Shown here piece after piece: positions 24,090 through 35,676 of a DNA stretch of 64,000 nucleotides; within the stretch, counting starts at the first letter, position 1; every line of letters begins with the position of its first letter. The translations under genes were made by a program, and so were the position numbers. The notes below the pieces were generated by a model, which had not been told where the DNA came from, did not search any database, and saw only the letters and a program-made list of their open reading frames with translations. Source of the stretch: Nymphaea colorata (taxonomy: Eukaryota > Streptophyta > Magnoliopsida > Nymphaeales > Nymphaeaceae); the NCBI RefSeq assembly GCF_008831285.2, contig NC_045139.1, positions 24,658,412 through 24,722,411 on the forward strand, read 5' to 3'.

Positions 24090-25310
24090 TGCTTCTGAGT
24101 TAAAAACTCAAAGCTGAATCAAATACCTCATGAATTAGAGAATTCAGAATAAAGCTTTCCAAGAAATCCCCATCACCCAGTCCCTTTAATTTGCAATTCT
24201 TCAGGCGATGGCAATCAATCCATATTATTCCAGCATACATAGGAATACCAGCAACTACACCAGACACAATCTCAATGATCCAACACTTCAAATCAGCTTC
24301 TTTCCATCAAGCCTAAAAACCCTTTTCTTTTAACCATCATTCCATAGGCCCACGAATGTGAGGATGCCGTTTTAAATTGACTTTAGAGCAAACTGTCCAA
24401 GTCTTCACACCAGTCATAGTTTTTCGACCATCCCTAAATATAGCTTGGTTTCTGAAATTCCAGATCTTCCAAACTATGATGTTGAAGCACAATAGCTAGC
24501 AAGATCACAATTTTTTACAACAGAAATTCTTGCAAATCCGCCATAAGAAAACTAAGACGAAATCCTCATCAAGAATTTTCCTAATCTCGAATCAGAATGA
24601 GATATATCTCTAGATTCTCTAGATCAGTTTGGTACAAGAGCAAACAAATAAAACATGATGTTGACCCTCAACATTATTGCACAAAACTCATCTTGATACT
24701 AGGGCCACTCCAAATCATTGCAGCCTACCATGTTTCATCAGTCTTCCATAACTGGCTCTGTAAGAAAATCAACAAGTATGAGGAATTGACTTAGAGAGCC
24801 AAAACAATTTGCACCACCCGTTTCTAGTTGATTTAACCCTAGAAGTTATCAACCAATGGTTTGATGTTCAGCATAATGCATCAAGCACATTCTTGAAATT
24901 GATACTGCAGTAAGAGCAAATTCTATGCCAGTTTTGAAATCCATTAAGCAAGATTTATATTTCAGCACCAGTTGTTTGATAGATAAATCTTTGCTAGCAT
25001 TCAGTAGAATGACTTCAATAGGCATGAGAAGAGTAATTAATGGGTACTCTATCCAAGGGTCCAACCAGAATAGAGCATTTTCTCTATTTCTATTATCCCA
25101 ACAAGCATCTCTTTTTGTTTTTCCGTAAGTTTTCATGTTCTCTCCATAAAGGAGATTGGTTCCTGCCAAGCTTCACTACCCGTGCACTTTTACACAATAT
25201 ATTTCTTGTAACAAGATGCACAAACTTTTGTTGGTTAAAGCATGACACCTTAAAAACCTCATGTAGACATAATTTAGTTGGAGAGGAGAAAGATCCTATG
25301 GATGGTTCAA
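24090..25310 (-). pseudogene. LINE 3' portion (zf-RVT and C-terminal region) relic
   Basis: On the minus strand, 25169-24849 encodes DNRNRENALFWLDPWIEYPL, matching the G-x-S/A-x-x-F-W-x-DPW signature found between reverse transcriptase and zf-RVT in plant LINEs. Further on (about 24480-24350) IVWKIWNFRNQAIFRDGR matches the conserved W-x-IW-x-xRN-x-x-xF block near the end of such proteins. Stops and frame changes separate the blocks. Only the 3' third of the element is present. Confidence 0.65.
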
Positions 25311-25319
25311 AACACTAAG

Positions 25320-25470
25320 AAGAGATATTGGTATTGGAAAAATTTTGAATGAGGATGGAGTAGAATAAAAAACTTGATCAGGCGTAAGCCCAGTCATGGA
25401 GAATCCATGAGATTTTGGATTGATTTTTGGCAAGTTGGAGAACGAAATTAGGAGAGATGAGTATGGTGTA
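25320..25470 (+). pseudogene. Short LINE fragment in opposite orientation
   Basis: Plus-strand translation gives GWSRIKNLIRRKPSHGESMR followed by FWIDFWQVGERN. This is the same LINE region as in the neighbouring minus-strand relic but from a different copy. In-frame stops on both sides show it is dead. Confidence 0.55.
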
Positions 25471-27642
25471 GGATGAAACTACATAAATATTTCCCTAAAA
25501 GAAGGTAGAGATTTTTATGCTTGTAGCTTTAAGATGGATGGTTCTGCAATATAGTAGTTGAAGAACATGCAATGGAAGGAAAAACCCAGTAAGTTAAGTT
25601 GGACTCAAAATGGTCACATGGGTGCGGGTACGGTACGGATACGGGGAAACAGGTGCGATTATGGCAATTTTCAAAATTTTTGGATACACGGATACAACTA
25701 ATTTTATATTCTCAAAATGATAAAATAAAAAAAAAACAACATTGAAAAGCCAAAGCAGAAAAATCATTTTGAGTTGATAAAAAACTGTTCTTCCAGAGGA
25801 GAACTAATACAACTGGAAAAACCATACAAAGTTACAAAGTTACAACATTAAAAATCATACAATAGAAGAGTTAAGGATCCCTTTGAAATGCAAAAACTAG
25901 TTGATTGGATCCCAATACAAATCCGAATTTGGACCGAAAATACTTGAGATTTCTTTTGCTCATTGTTCTGCTTTCGTTTTGGAGGGATTCTCATTGGGAG
26001 AAGCTTGACTAAAGAGCCAAACCTTTTACTCTATTCTCAGAACTAATGTTTTTAACTTCTTCTGAAATGGACTTCTCTTTTGCTGGGAAGTACTCGCATG
26101 AAATCCTATTAATTTTTGCTATCGGTGTCGTTCTTCCTCTTATTGCAAATCTCGTTGGATTAAAACAAATGGCAGCAATGCGTTTAAGATGTCAAGCACA
26201 GCCATACACACTCAAAGAAAACATCCCCAAATTGGAAAAAAAAACCCCAAATCAAGAACATGAAACCCCCAAATCAATGAAACCCTAACTATTAATATCG
26301 AAAAGAAAACAAAAACCACTTACCTGTCTGTCATCGGTTGCCGCCGGACACCACCAGACATCACCGTGGGTTGCCAGATGTCGTCGCCGTCGCCCACCAT
26401 AGCTGCCGAACTTCTTTGCTGGGTAATCGTTGCCGGTGAAGAGGAGAGCTCGTCAGTGAAGTGGAGAGCTCGATTAAGGCTGGGCATCGGGCCGGGCCGG
26501 GCCGGGCCGGCCTGATAACAATGTAAAAATGAAAGCTCGGTAATAGAAATGGGCCGGCCCGAAGCCCGGCCCGTTTCTAGATGGGCCGGGCCGGGCTTAC
26601 GTTATAACGGGCCTCGGGCTTCAGTTTATGCCCGAGGCCCGGCCCGGCCCGGCCCGATTGTTAACGGGCCGGGCGGGTTGGGCCGGGCTTTGAGACGCAG
26701 CAATAGCATTCAATACAACAAAAACATTTCAATACAACAAAAACATTTGAATGCTATTGTCTGAATGCCCACAATAGCATTCAATACAACAAAAACAACC
26801 TGTGGTTGTATATCTGCCCAAAAGACATTCACATTTCAGCATTACAGATCCCATTTAGCAAAGCACACCAAGAGATACAGTCCTGCACACGCTCCAACCA
26901 TCAGCTCATACTTGGAATTCACCTGAGAATTCAAAAATACATCATGTTTTTTTCTCTTCAAGATGGCATCAGATTGGAATTACAATTTACAAGCTTAATT
27001 GTTTCAAGAATTTAACACCAACATCATTCTATGCATCATCTCCATGTCCTCTCCTGGTAGTCAGCATTTCACATTACTAGAAAACTGAAAACAGGTATTC
27101 TATTGAACAGCTTCATAGTACAAAGCATTTAACATACCGGTGCAAAAGACTGTTTTCAGTTTTCACTAACAAATCTGAATAACCCTCTAACTCTAAGGGG
27201 TCTATAGACAAATGAAAATCACTTAATCAATGGAAAATCACTTAATCAGTGGCCTATTTACATGTTTCACTAACAAATCTGAATAACCCTCTATGTCCAC
27301 CATGATTGCAGTCCTCCTCTATGTCCACCATTATTGCAGTCTTGCTGCTCCTGCACTTGGATTTCACCTACAAGAGCAACGGTAGGAAACACAAGTAAAA
27401 ATTAATTCAATAAAACCTACACATATAAAAGGCTATGTTATATGGACATGCTAATTCGAAATATGAATGAAATGTTATAACATTTTACCACAACGAAATA
27501 TGAATCATGCTAATTCGTCACCAGAAGAGTCCTCCTTATCTTCAAAACTACAAAAGACACATCACCACAAGCAAACTACAATGTTAGTATATCATAAAAA
27601 ACAAAAGGAATGAGCAAAATTTAACATTAAACAATGAACATC

Positions 27643-29624
27643 TTACATTTCGCATGAGTTATCTTCATCACAAATCCAACTTTGTGTACAAACTAGCGCT
27701 TCAACAGTTTCAGGAGTGGTAGAACATCGATAATCATTAATAATTCTTCCAGCTGTATTGAATGAAGACTCAGATGCAACCGTGAATATAGGGATTGCCA
27801 ATATATCTCGAGCCATTTTGGATAAAACTCTATATTTACTTTCATTTGCCTTGCACCAATTTAATATACAGAAGTTTTCATTGGGCCAAGGTCGTTCTAT
27901 TGGATCAGTTAAATATGCTTCCAAATCTGTGCGAGGTACTTGAGGAGATACAGAACTCATGTAATATGTGAAGAAAGCATCTCTTGAAAAAGCTGAAGGT
28001 CTTTCTTCTTCAAATTCCACATTGGTGTTGTTTGCATTATCATTTTCTTCATCATATGTTGCATACACATTTTTGTACTCAGCATACAATTCATGAAGAC
28101 TTCTCTCTACTTTTTCATATTGTACCATTGCATCACGTTCATTTAAATTCTCAAGCACATACTTCAAATATCCCAATTTGGACCTGGGATCTAAGACAAA
28201 TGCAATTGCAAAGAGGACATTGTAGTCATTTTTCCAATATTTGTCAAATTTTTCTTGCATTTTGATGGCTAATGATCTTATATAATCATTGTCTGCCACA
28301 CTATGTGTACGCAAATGGTTGCGTACCTTCTGTATTTCTTCAAAAACCACATTAGCTGTTACATTTCTAGTAGCAGAGAAGATATTTGTAACATTATAGA
28401 ATAACTTTAAAAATTGGCACAAGGTAGTTGCATAACACCATTCATCCTCAGAAGGTAAATTTATATAATTGGGATCCACAGAAGCCAAATGTTGAAATGC
28501 ATCTTTGTAGAACAATGCATCTCTCAACATAATATATGTAAGTTCCATCGAGTTGGAACATCATAGGTTAATTTTTTTTTACCAATCAAGCCCACTGTTC
28601 TTATACAATCCTTAAAGGAATGTAACCGCTTTGGTGATCCCTTTACATATTTAACACTTTCACGAACTTTTGAAATTGTATCATGCAAATCTTGCATACC
28701 ATCTTGAACCATAAGATTTAGAATATGTGCACCACAACGAATATGCAAATGTTGCCCTTGCATTGGAATAAGATGTCTTCTTCCTAAGTTCTTTTTCAAT
28801 GTAGTTATTGCACTATCATTCGTCGAACAATTGTCAGCAGTAATAGAAAACAACTTTGACTGAATGTTCCATTTAGAGATGCAATCTAATAAAGCCTCAC
28901 ACAAACTATTTGCATTATGTGGCGGAGGTACATGTACAAAACTAAACATATGAGCATGCAACTTCCAATATCTATCAACATATTGTCATGTCATGCATAG
29001 ATAACCCAATGTCTGCTGTGAAGTCCACATATCAAATGTCAATGGAACTCGCTGGGTAGAATCATTTATAAATCCTTCAAGTCGGGCTTTCTCAATCTTG
29101 TACATTGACATAATTTCTCTTTTCATAATTCTTCTAGAAAATGGAACGAACCTATGATTGCAAGCTTGAAGAAGTTTATTATGATATTTATATTCTGCCA
29201 AATTGAACGGAAGCTCATGTGCTATTACACACTTTGACATCAACTTTTTAATAGACTCCATGTCAAATTTTTGTATAGATACAGAAGCGGCACCAGAATC
29301 ATTGACTGCAAGAGCTAAAGTTCTTTGTTTTCCTTCATTGATTTGCCTACTTAAGCAAGATTTTATATGTCGACTTAAATGGCTAGATCCATGACCACTG
29401 CTTGCTTTCAATTGTTCTCCACAATGTTTGCACTTTGCAAAATCTTCTCCTTTATATGTAACCAATATAAAATCAATCCATACTTTTGAAGTCTTTTTTC
29501 TCTTGGAGACAGCTTCTCTCTCGGTAGATGATTTTAATGATTCCATATTAGAAGTTGGACAATATTCTCTGTCAGAGATACCGTGCGACATAACTGACAT
29601 AAGTATTGCAGGAAAAAATATCAT
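27643..29624 (-). pseudogene. hAT (Ac-like, zf-BED) transposase with one nonsense codon and one frameshift
   Basis: The N-terminal part has a BED zinc finger (CKHCGEQLKASSGHGSSHLS, then RHIKSC). The middle has the RNase H-like fold regions: TFDMWTSQQTLGYLCMT, SITADNCSTNDSAI, GQHLHIRCGAHILNLMVQDG and VPTRWN. The C-terminal part is the hAT dimerisation domain (NWCKANESKYRVLSKMARDI, then ILAIPIFTVASESSFNTAGR). A TGA at 28986-28988 interrupts the frame between GYLCMT and the following QYVDRYWKL, which is in the same frame. At about 28548 a one-base loss after TRWN shifts the frame into LTYIMLRDAL. Outside these two points the protein is open. The start is uncertain; ATG codons cluster near 29624-29540. 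In the family the protein cuts and reinserts the element. Confidence 0.88.
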
Positions 29625-30906
29625 TCATTCGAACGAAAAAACATTAATGCAAGGAAAAACAGTAATATCATTCATTCATTGGTTCAAGGATGATCATGAT
29701 GCTGACAGGAATCAAAAAATTGTGTAAGACCCAGAAGTGAAAGACCAACTAAAAATTGATATGCATGAAGCTAATACACATGTTGAATATACAGAAATAT
29801 TTTAAAAAACTCAATTAAGAAATGAACCAGTTAGAGTCACTTATCTGAAACTAATAAAAAATCAAGCGGTTTTAATTTTCTTTTGGTGCATATGTTGTTT
29901 GTGTGAGTGTGTGTGGAAGTGTGTGAGAGAGAGAGAGAGAAGCTTGGGTGTTTTTCCAATACACACATTGATGCACAGATATGCACATTTATATTCTCAA
30001 AGCTTGCATATTCTTAGAACATTCCCTTTGCACATCTGCTGCATGCATAAAGAGTCCTTATGGTCATCAGTGTACTTTCATGTTCCTCGTGTTAATATTG
30101 ATTGGACCAATGTCCAAAATGATACATCAGCTTTTGCAGTGTAATTTTGGTCGACAGAAGATCCAAATGCTACACCATGAAAATCAACCAAATGTGTTGC
30201 CATCTTAGTCAAACTGATGTTTAAGCTGACTGATTACCAAAGCCTTGATGCAAATAGTCCAGATGCAAATGTTAACAACACAAATAACCCCTTTGATTTG
30301 AAATATATTACATGGGTCCTGAATAGAAGTAAAACAGACCAAATCTTTTCATATTCATTCTCATTAGTGCAATCAGCACCATGTAATAATTGAGGAAGGC
30401 TTGAAGACGCGATGAAAGAATGAGAGGCACAAGACAATAGAGATTTTCACAGGTAGATGTAGCATCATTTTCATCGTCACTTTCTAGAGATTTTCTAATG
30501 CCCGTTCTCGATCTATTGTAGGCACGACATAGTAAATTATCACTGCTACAGCTAGCAACAGAGGAACACCTACTCTCTTCAGAAGCATTCACAGGTTCAG
30601 CAAAAGAGGAAGGTGAATGACCATTCAAGTCTTCCCTTGCTACATTTATTATGTAAGAACCGGGTGTTTGTCCATTAAGGGAAGTATGCAAATGCTTTTC
30701 AACCACAATGGAAAAAATACATTTGCAGGATGTCGGTATCGAATAATAAAAAGCGTAACCTTCAAAGCATTCACATTGAGAATGCACAAAAGAAGAAAGC
30801 ATTTCATTTAAGATCATGACATTGAAAAAAAGACAGTGTTCAGACGAACAGGGAGAAAGGGGAAAAGTGGTGCACCTGCAAGAAGGACGGACGGGGGGGA
30901 CAACAG

Positions 30907-31030
30907 ATGGGCGACGGGGATGGCGATGGACGGACCGGAGGATGCAGCCGATGGGCGACGGGGACAGCGACGGATGGACTGGAGGATGCAGCCGATGGGC
31001 GACGGGGAGAACCGGAAAAGGCAATGGATG
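30907..31030 (+). repeat. 44-bp tandem repeat, about 2.5 copies, GC-rich
   Basis: Units ATGGGCGACGGGGA... ending GGAGGATGCAGCCG occupy 30907-30950 and 30951-30994, with a partial third from 30995. It lies in the leader side of the hAT element. The open frames across it on both strands are low-complexity. Confidence 0.85.
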
Positions 31031-31544
31031 GGCGACGGGCGACGGCGTCGGCGATGACCAACTGGGAGGACCGATCACCGGAGAAGGCAGCCGATGGCGA
31101 CGGCAATGGCCGGAGGAGGCAATCTCAAACTCTCAGTCTCTCAGTTGAGTCTCGACGGCCGACGGGAAGAAAGAGAAAGTAAGAAACAAAACAGGTGAGG
31201 AAGAAACCCTAACTAAGTTCATTTTTATTAAACCCTTCATTTTTCAGAAAAAAAAAGACGGGCTTCGAGGCCGCCAGCGATCAGTCCGGTTGGCCCGAGC
31301 CCGGCCCATTAGTTACCCGGGCCGGGCTCGGCCCGACCACTAACGGGCCCAAAATTGGTTTTCCAAGGCCTGGGCCCGGGCCCGAGTCGGGCCGGGTACC
31401 GGGTACTCGGCGCCGGCCCAGCCCGGTGCCCAGGCTTAAGCTCGACATAAAATCGTGTTTTTTTGGGTCCGGATCGGGTTTGATCCGGACCTGATCCAAA
31501 ACGTATCCACCCGTATCTCGTATCGGCGTATAGACACGTAGGGC

Positions 31545-31650
31545 TGCACACGAGCCGAGTCGAGCTCGAGCTCGAACTCGACTCGAACTCGAGTCAAGCT
31601 GCCTAACACAAGCTCGAGCTCGACTCGATTAACTCGATTAGCTCATTTAG
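31545..31650. repeat. TCGA/CTCGAG-rich repeat block, possible end of a third hAT-like family
   Basis: Starting GCTGCACACGAGCCGAGTCG, the block has repeated GAGCTCGAGCTCGAACTCG motifs in both orientations and then fades into AT-rich DNA. Similar motifs occur near 4215-4260 and 8340-8395. A start like GCTGCACACGAGC followed by such motifs looks like the end of a transposon, but I could not find a matching opposite end. Confidence 0.5.
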
Positions 31651-33879
31651 TCCCACAAAACTCTTCTTGCTCCCATTCTTAAACCAAACCAAATTAAGTT
31701 ACAATTTCTTAATTAAAAGAACATAACGATGTTCCATTGGATCATCAAGATTAAGCAAAAAGCACACAAAGATATCTATCAAACGTTAGTTGATAGAATG
31801 CATAATCATAAATAAGCCATTCAATTTACTATATTGTAAAATGCCTAATCTGTTAATCGACTGCATCTTTGTTCTTGTCCTCCGTAGCAAAATAAGGGCC
31901 ATGAACAGACAAAGATACTAAGTGAAAGCACATAAAGCTCATAGACATCTGTATCAAAAACTGCATCAATTCCAGAACCTGTTTTACATTCACTATTGGA
32001 CAGAAACTGCATCAAAAACAGACAAGATCACAATGTTCCATTGGTCCCAATAGGTGGACCTCAATCGAGCAAAAATGCAGAACAACAAACATCAAAAAGG
32101 GAAAATCGATATTTAAGTAACTTTTGAATTGGTCATTTAACTTTGGCATTCATATAATTGAAAGATAAAGCAGATTATCTTGTGATTACAGATGTTTCAA
32201 TGAAATAAAATCAAGAGGCAATTCAGGTCATCTTGTGGGTAATCTGTAACACTGCCAGAGACTACACCTCATGTGTTTCATAGTTGAAGACAAACATAAT
32301 GCTCACTGTAAACTAAACCACTGTGGATGCTTTAGTCGGATGGATTCGGCATCACTGAATTTATAAGAGGCAATTAACACCTGAATCATAGTTTTCTGTA
32401 TCAGAAAACTATGATAGAATCCAATTCCGATCCATTGTTCCTCCCCTCCCAGGAGTCGGTTCCCTCCATTGCCTTCTTCATATTCATCATCATCATCATT
32501 GTATTTTGCTCGTTGTAATCTTGTATGAACTCCAAATTCGATTTCGTAAAATGTCATGCATGCACGAAGAAATGCTGTTCGATTTTTGAAAAAAGTATGT
32601 GGATTGACATCGAGTGTGGAGAACGAACAAGGTGAGAGCAGAAAGAATAGACAACACACTTTTGAACCTTATTCTAAAGCTTGATATAAATCAGAAAAAT
32701 GTTCGTTTTGGCCACATACAGAAACTAATTTCAATTCCTTCAGCATCAGAGCGTTCAACAAAGAATTTCACACGTTTCAAGTTCTTACATGTGAATTGAC
32801 ATTAAGCATGGACTGAGAAAATCATGATCCATTTTTAAGATATAATGTGCATTAAGCTCACATTTGGATCTTGGATTTGGATTTGATGTTGAGATCTAAA
32901 TCCAACACTAGATCCAAGGAAAATTCTAGAATATGAATCCAGATATAGTATTAGAATTTAGATTATGATTCAATATTTAGGACTTGAAAGGAGAATAATG
33001 GATTTGGATCTATAAAGATAGATTAGATATGAGGCTTAGATATGAGATCTAGACATAGAAATCAAACTTTGATATATGATCTAGATCAGAAGTATGAAAT
33101 GAAGGTGGGCTAGGTGGGTTCAAGCTGTATGACATGGACTGTATGACATGGACTGGACTTTGGTTAGGTCCAGATTTGAAAAATTGGGCTCAGTGTATGT
33201 TGCCTTTGGAATATTCGGTTTTAATGAGGAGTTGGGATAGGTTGAGCATAGGCTTAGGCCTACAACATTCATGAGCTGTTTATGAAAAGCTAACTTAGGT
33301 TCATGTGACTCCTAAGTTAGGTTTTATGAAAAATGTGCACATAGTTATAAATGACCAAAATACCCTTGTGTGCGATTGTGGGTTGAGACAAGTTCAATAA
33401 ATAGATGGGCTTGAACTAAAGATCTGAAATCAAAGAAAATCATAAATCAATGTATATGTGACATATACCAAATGTTTATGCAGAAGAAGTTGACTCAAAA
33501 AAGAAATAACCATTTTGCCCCTATGTGCATTTGTAGAGTTTCAAATGAATTTTCTTGATCTGACTGAACCAACTTGTGCCCAGGTTCCTAAATAAGTTTA
33601 TTAAAATCTTGTTGAAAAAGTTTCAGATTGCTCTAAAAATCAAAAACAATTTTTTACTAAGTCGTACACGACACATTTATAAAGGAAAATAAAGAAAGGC
33701 CATAAAAATCAGGTTTTTATTAGAATTTTCATAGGTGGAGATGAGGGTACTTGGGAAAGCTACTTACCTATAAGGACATACTGATAGGTCAGAAAAATAT
33801 GCTTTAATTTTGTAGAATTGAGCCCGACAACATTTTGCAAAGCGTAGCAAGTACTATGAATGAGCTCTACCACCTTCAG
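31651..33879. other. AT-rich spacer
   Basis: No gene recognised. At 32870-33080 a GATTTGGAT/GATCTAGAT-rich low-complexity stretch occurs. An open frame on the minus strand at 32659-32303 shows no known motif. A (TCA)n-type run lies near 32482-32500. Confidence 0.5.
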
Positions 33880-34330
33880 AACTAAATGAACTTAAACTGG
33901 AAGGAATAAACTCAAACTAATTAAGAGAGTATTGATTTACTCATGATAAACATAATCCCAACTCGGTTTCAACTCACTATATTAGGCTGAGCTCAAATTC
34001 AGCTCAAACCCCTGAAAACATGAGAGAGAAAGCATTCAAAACTGAATTGAACTTAAATTGGGATGAATGGACTCAAACTAAACTATAGAAAGCTTGTTTT
34101 ATATGTGATAAACATAGTCTTAGCTCAATCTTACGAGTTTAGCTCAAATTCAGTTCGAACCCCTGAAAATCAAAGAAAAAAAGACCCGGTAGAAATCTAC
34201 AAGTTAGTATATAACTGAAACTTGAGTTGGGTGACTCAAAATCAGTGAACAAACTTTCTCTTTATTAAGGTAAACTTGTTTTGACTTGATTGAGCTAAAG
34301 ATCATAAATCTAAGTTACAAGAGTTGATTT
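33880..34330 (+). repeat. Diverged direct repeats, about 160-bp period
   Basis: AACTAAATGAACTTAAACTGG (33880 region) recurs as AACTGAATTGAACTTAAATTGG (34040 region). Both copies continue through ACTCAAACTAA, GATAAACATA and CTCAAATTCAG to CCCCTGAAAA. A third weaker copy follows from about 34215. Non-coding. Confidence 0.7.
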
Positions 34331-34689
34331 GAGCTACAAGGGAGTTGGCTTCAGACTGGAATAACTCTGGTGAGCTAACTCTGAGACTTATGAAATTGAG
34401 AAATGACTTAATTGCTCAAATGTAAGGCAATTCTTAGAAATTTTGGTCAAAATCTTTACTTTTTGGGTGCAATGCCGGGATGCAGGGCAAAATGGTAATC
34501 TTTGGTTTGGATGATTTAGGTGATTTGTATGTCGGTGTTCAATGCTGGTGTGAAAAGTACTTGTTTGGCTCATAAATTACTCATTGTTCTTGAAATTTGT
34601 TCATTGAAAATATGTTTGCAAATCTAATGATAAAGTGTGAAATTGTCATTTGAACTTGTGAAAATTTTGGGTGTTTAATATAACCTAGA

Positions 34690-35660
34690 GTTTGAGTAGA
34701 TGACGAGCCACCCCATATTAGCTGGCACAAAGGTTGAAGTCTCATTCTTGTGAAGGGCCTCAATTTCCTTTCTCATGGCTTGACACTAGTGAGGATATTA
34801 AGTTGCCTGCTATAGGCATGTGGTTCAAAGTTGTGGTGAACTTGGATGACAAGCGATATGGGGAGATGATACTTAGATGAAAAATAAACATTAAAAATTA
34901 CAGTTCCATCTTGAGAATGTGTCACTATGTGATGGGTTCTGAAAGGTGGTAAGATATTTGACTCAGATGACGAGGCATTAGTGGGTTTTAGGTTTCATTT
35001 GAAGGATGATTGGGGCTCATGTTGAGAGCATTATTGCTGGTAGTGTCACTAGAGGGTTCGATTTGGTGGTTTCTAGCTTCATCAGTTGCGACAAGTTCAT
35101 GTTGACAAGCTTCCAGAGAAGGCTAATCGACCATAAGAGGTATAGATATAGAAGGCTCTTCAAGCTACCTTCTAAAAGTCATTTGGATTCCAAAGAAAGA
35201 AAAGCATGCCTCATGAAGGACAGCCTGCCCAGTGATCACAACCTTGTTATATTATGGATTTGGACACTTGTAACCCTTATGAACATTGTTGTACCCAACA
35301 AAGACATGTTTCTTGGCTTATAGTACAACTTATGCATGTGATATGGCCGTAAATTTGGGTAGATTGCACACCCATACACCTTGAACATTTCATAGAGATG
35401 AAATAAAACTTTACGGTGACTTTAAATCAAGTACTCTTGTAGGCATATGATTGACTAAATGCACATCAATAGAAAATGCATAGGTCCAAAACAATAATGA
35501 AATGCAGGTTTGTTTCATGAGAGTGAAGCCAATTTCAAAATCCTTCGGTTCTTCTTTGATAGGCTTTAGAATTTTGTTCATACAATATGGACAAGATATT
35601 CTTCTAACATCCATTACAACACCAAGAAGCAGACTGAAGATTAATTCCTCCATCAGATTT
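34690..35660 (-). pseudogene. Ty1/copia integrase-reverse transcriptase fragment
   Basis: On the minus strand, 35653-35411 contains FWTYAFSIDVHLVNHMPTRV then LDLKSP, the end of the copia integrase core. A block near 35300 resembles the GYxxxxKGYKC motif that follows it. Near 34770-34710 QAMRKEIEALHKNETSTFVP marks the start of copia reverse transcriptase. The order is normal, but frames are broken and intervening parts are shortened. Confidence 0.75.
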
Positions 35661-35664
35661 TATA

Positions 35665-35676
35665 GCTTTGATACCA
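35665..35676 (-). other. Candidate copia primer-binding site
   Basis: The minus strand reads TGGTATCAAAGC, one base different from the initiator-Met tRNA primer-binding site TGGTATCAGAGC. It lies directly beside the integrase fragment with almost no gag or protease between, implying an internal deletion. The 5' LTR would lie to the right (toward about 36090), but its limits are not clear. Confidence 0.4.

Larger units (their letters stand above)
26475..31438 (-). mobile_element. Family A hAT transposon, 4964 bp, with 8-bp target duplication
   Basis: Ends TAAGGCTGGGCATCGGGCC and, inverted, TAAGCCTGGGCACCGGGC. Flanks AGCTCGAT (26467-26474) and AGCTCGAC (31439-31446) form an 8-bp target duplication with one mismatch. 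Subterminal arms of about 200 bp each are dense in GGGCCGGGCC, GGCCCG and CGGGTACC motifs. Between them lies a minus-strand Ac-type transposase (27643-29624) and upstream leader-like sequence with a GC-rich tract. The element has the layout of an autonomous hAT, but its transposase carries two lesions. Confidence 0.93.
25609..31541. mobile_element. Family B-like element interrupted by the 5-kb hAT element
   Basis: The left part (25609-26474) opens with GGTCACATGGGTGCGGGTAC and a GTACGGTACGGATACGG arm. The right part (31447-31541) ends CCGTATCTCGTATCGGCG...GACACGTAG, the inverted counterpart. Removing 26475-31446 leaves 961 bp, close to the 957 and 974 bp of two other members. The termini are more diverged than in other copies and no target duplication was found, so the outer boundaries are inferred. 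Confidence 0.6.

Noticed and set aside
30308-31078. Long minus-strand open frame (256 codons) upstream of the transposase
   Set aside because: Half of it is translation of the GC-rich repeat, the rest has no known motif. It is more likely leader or intron of the hAT element.
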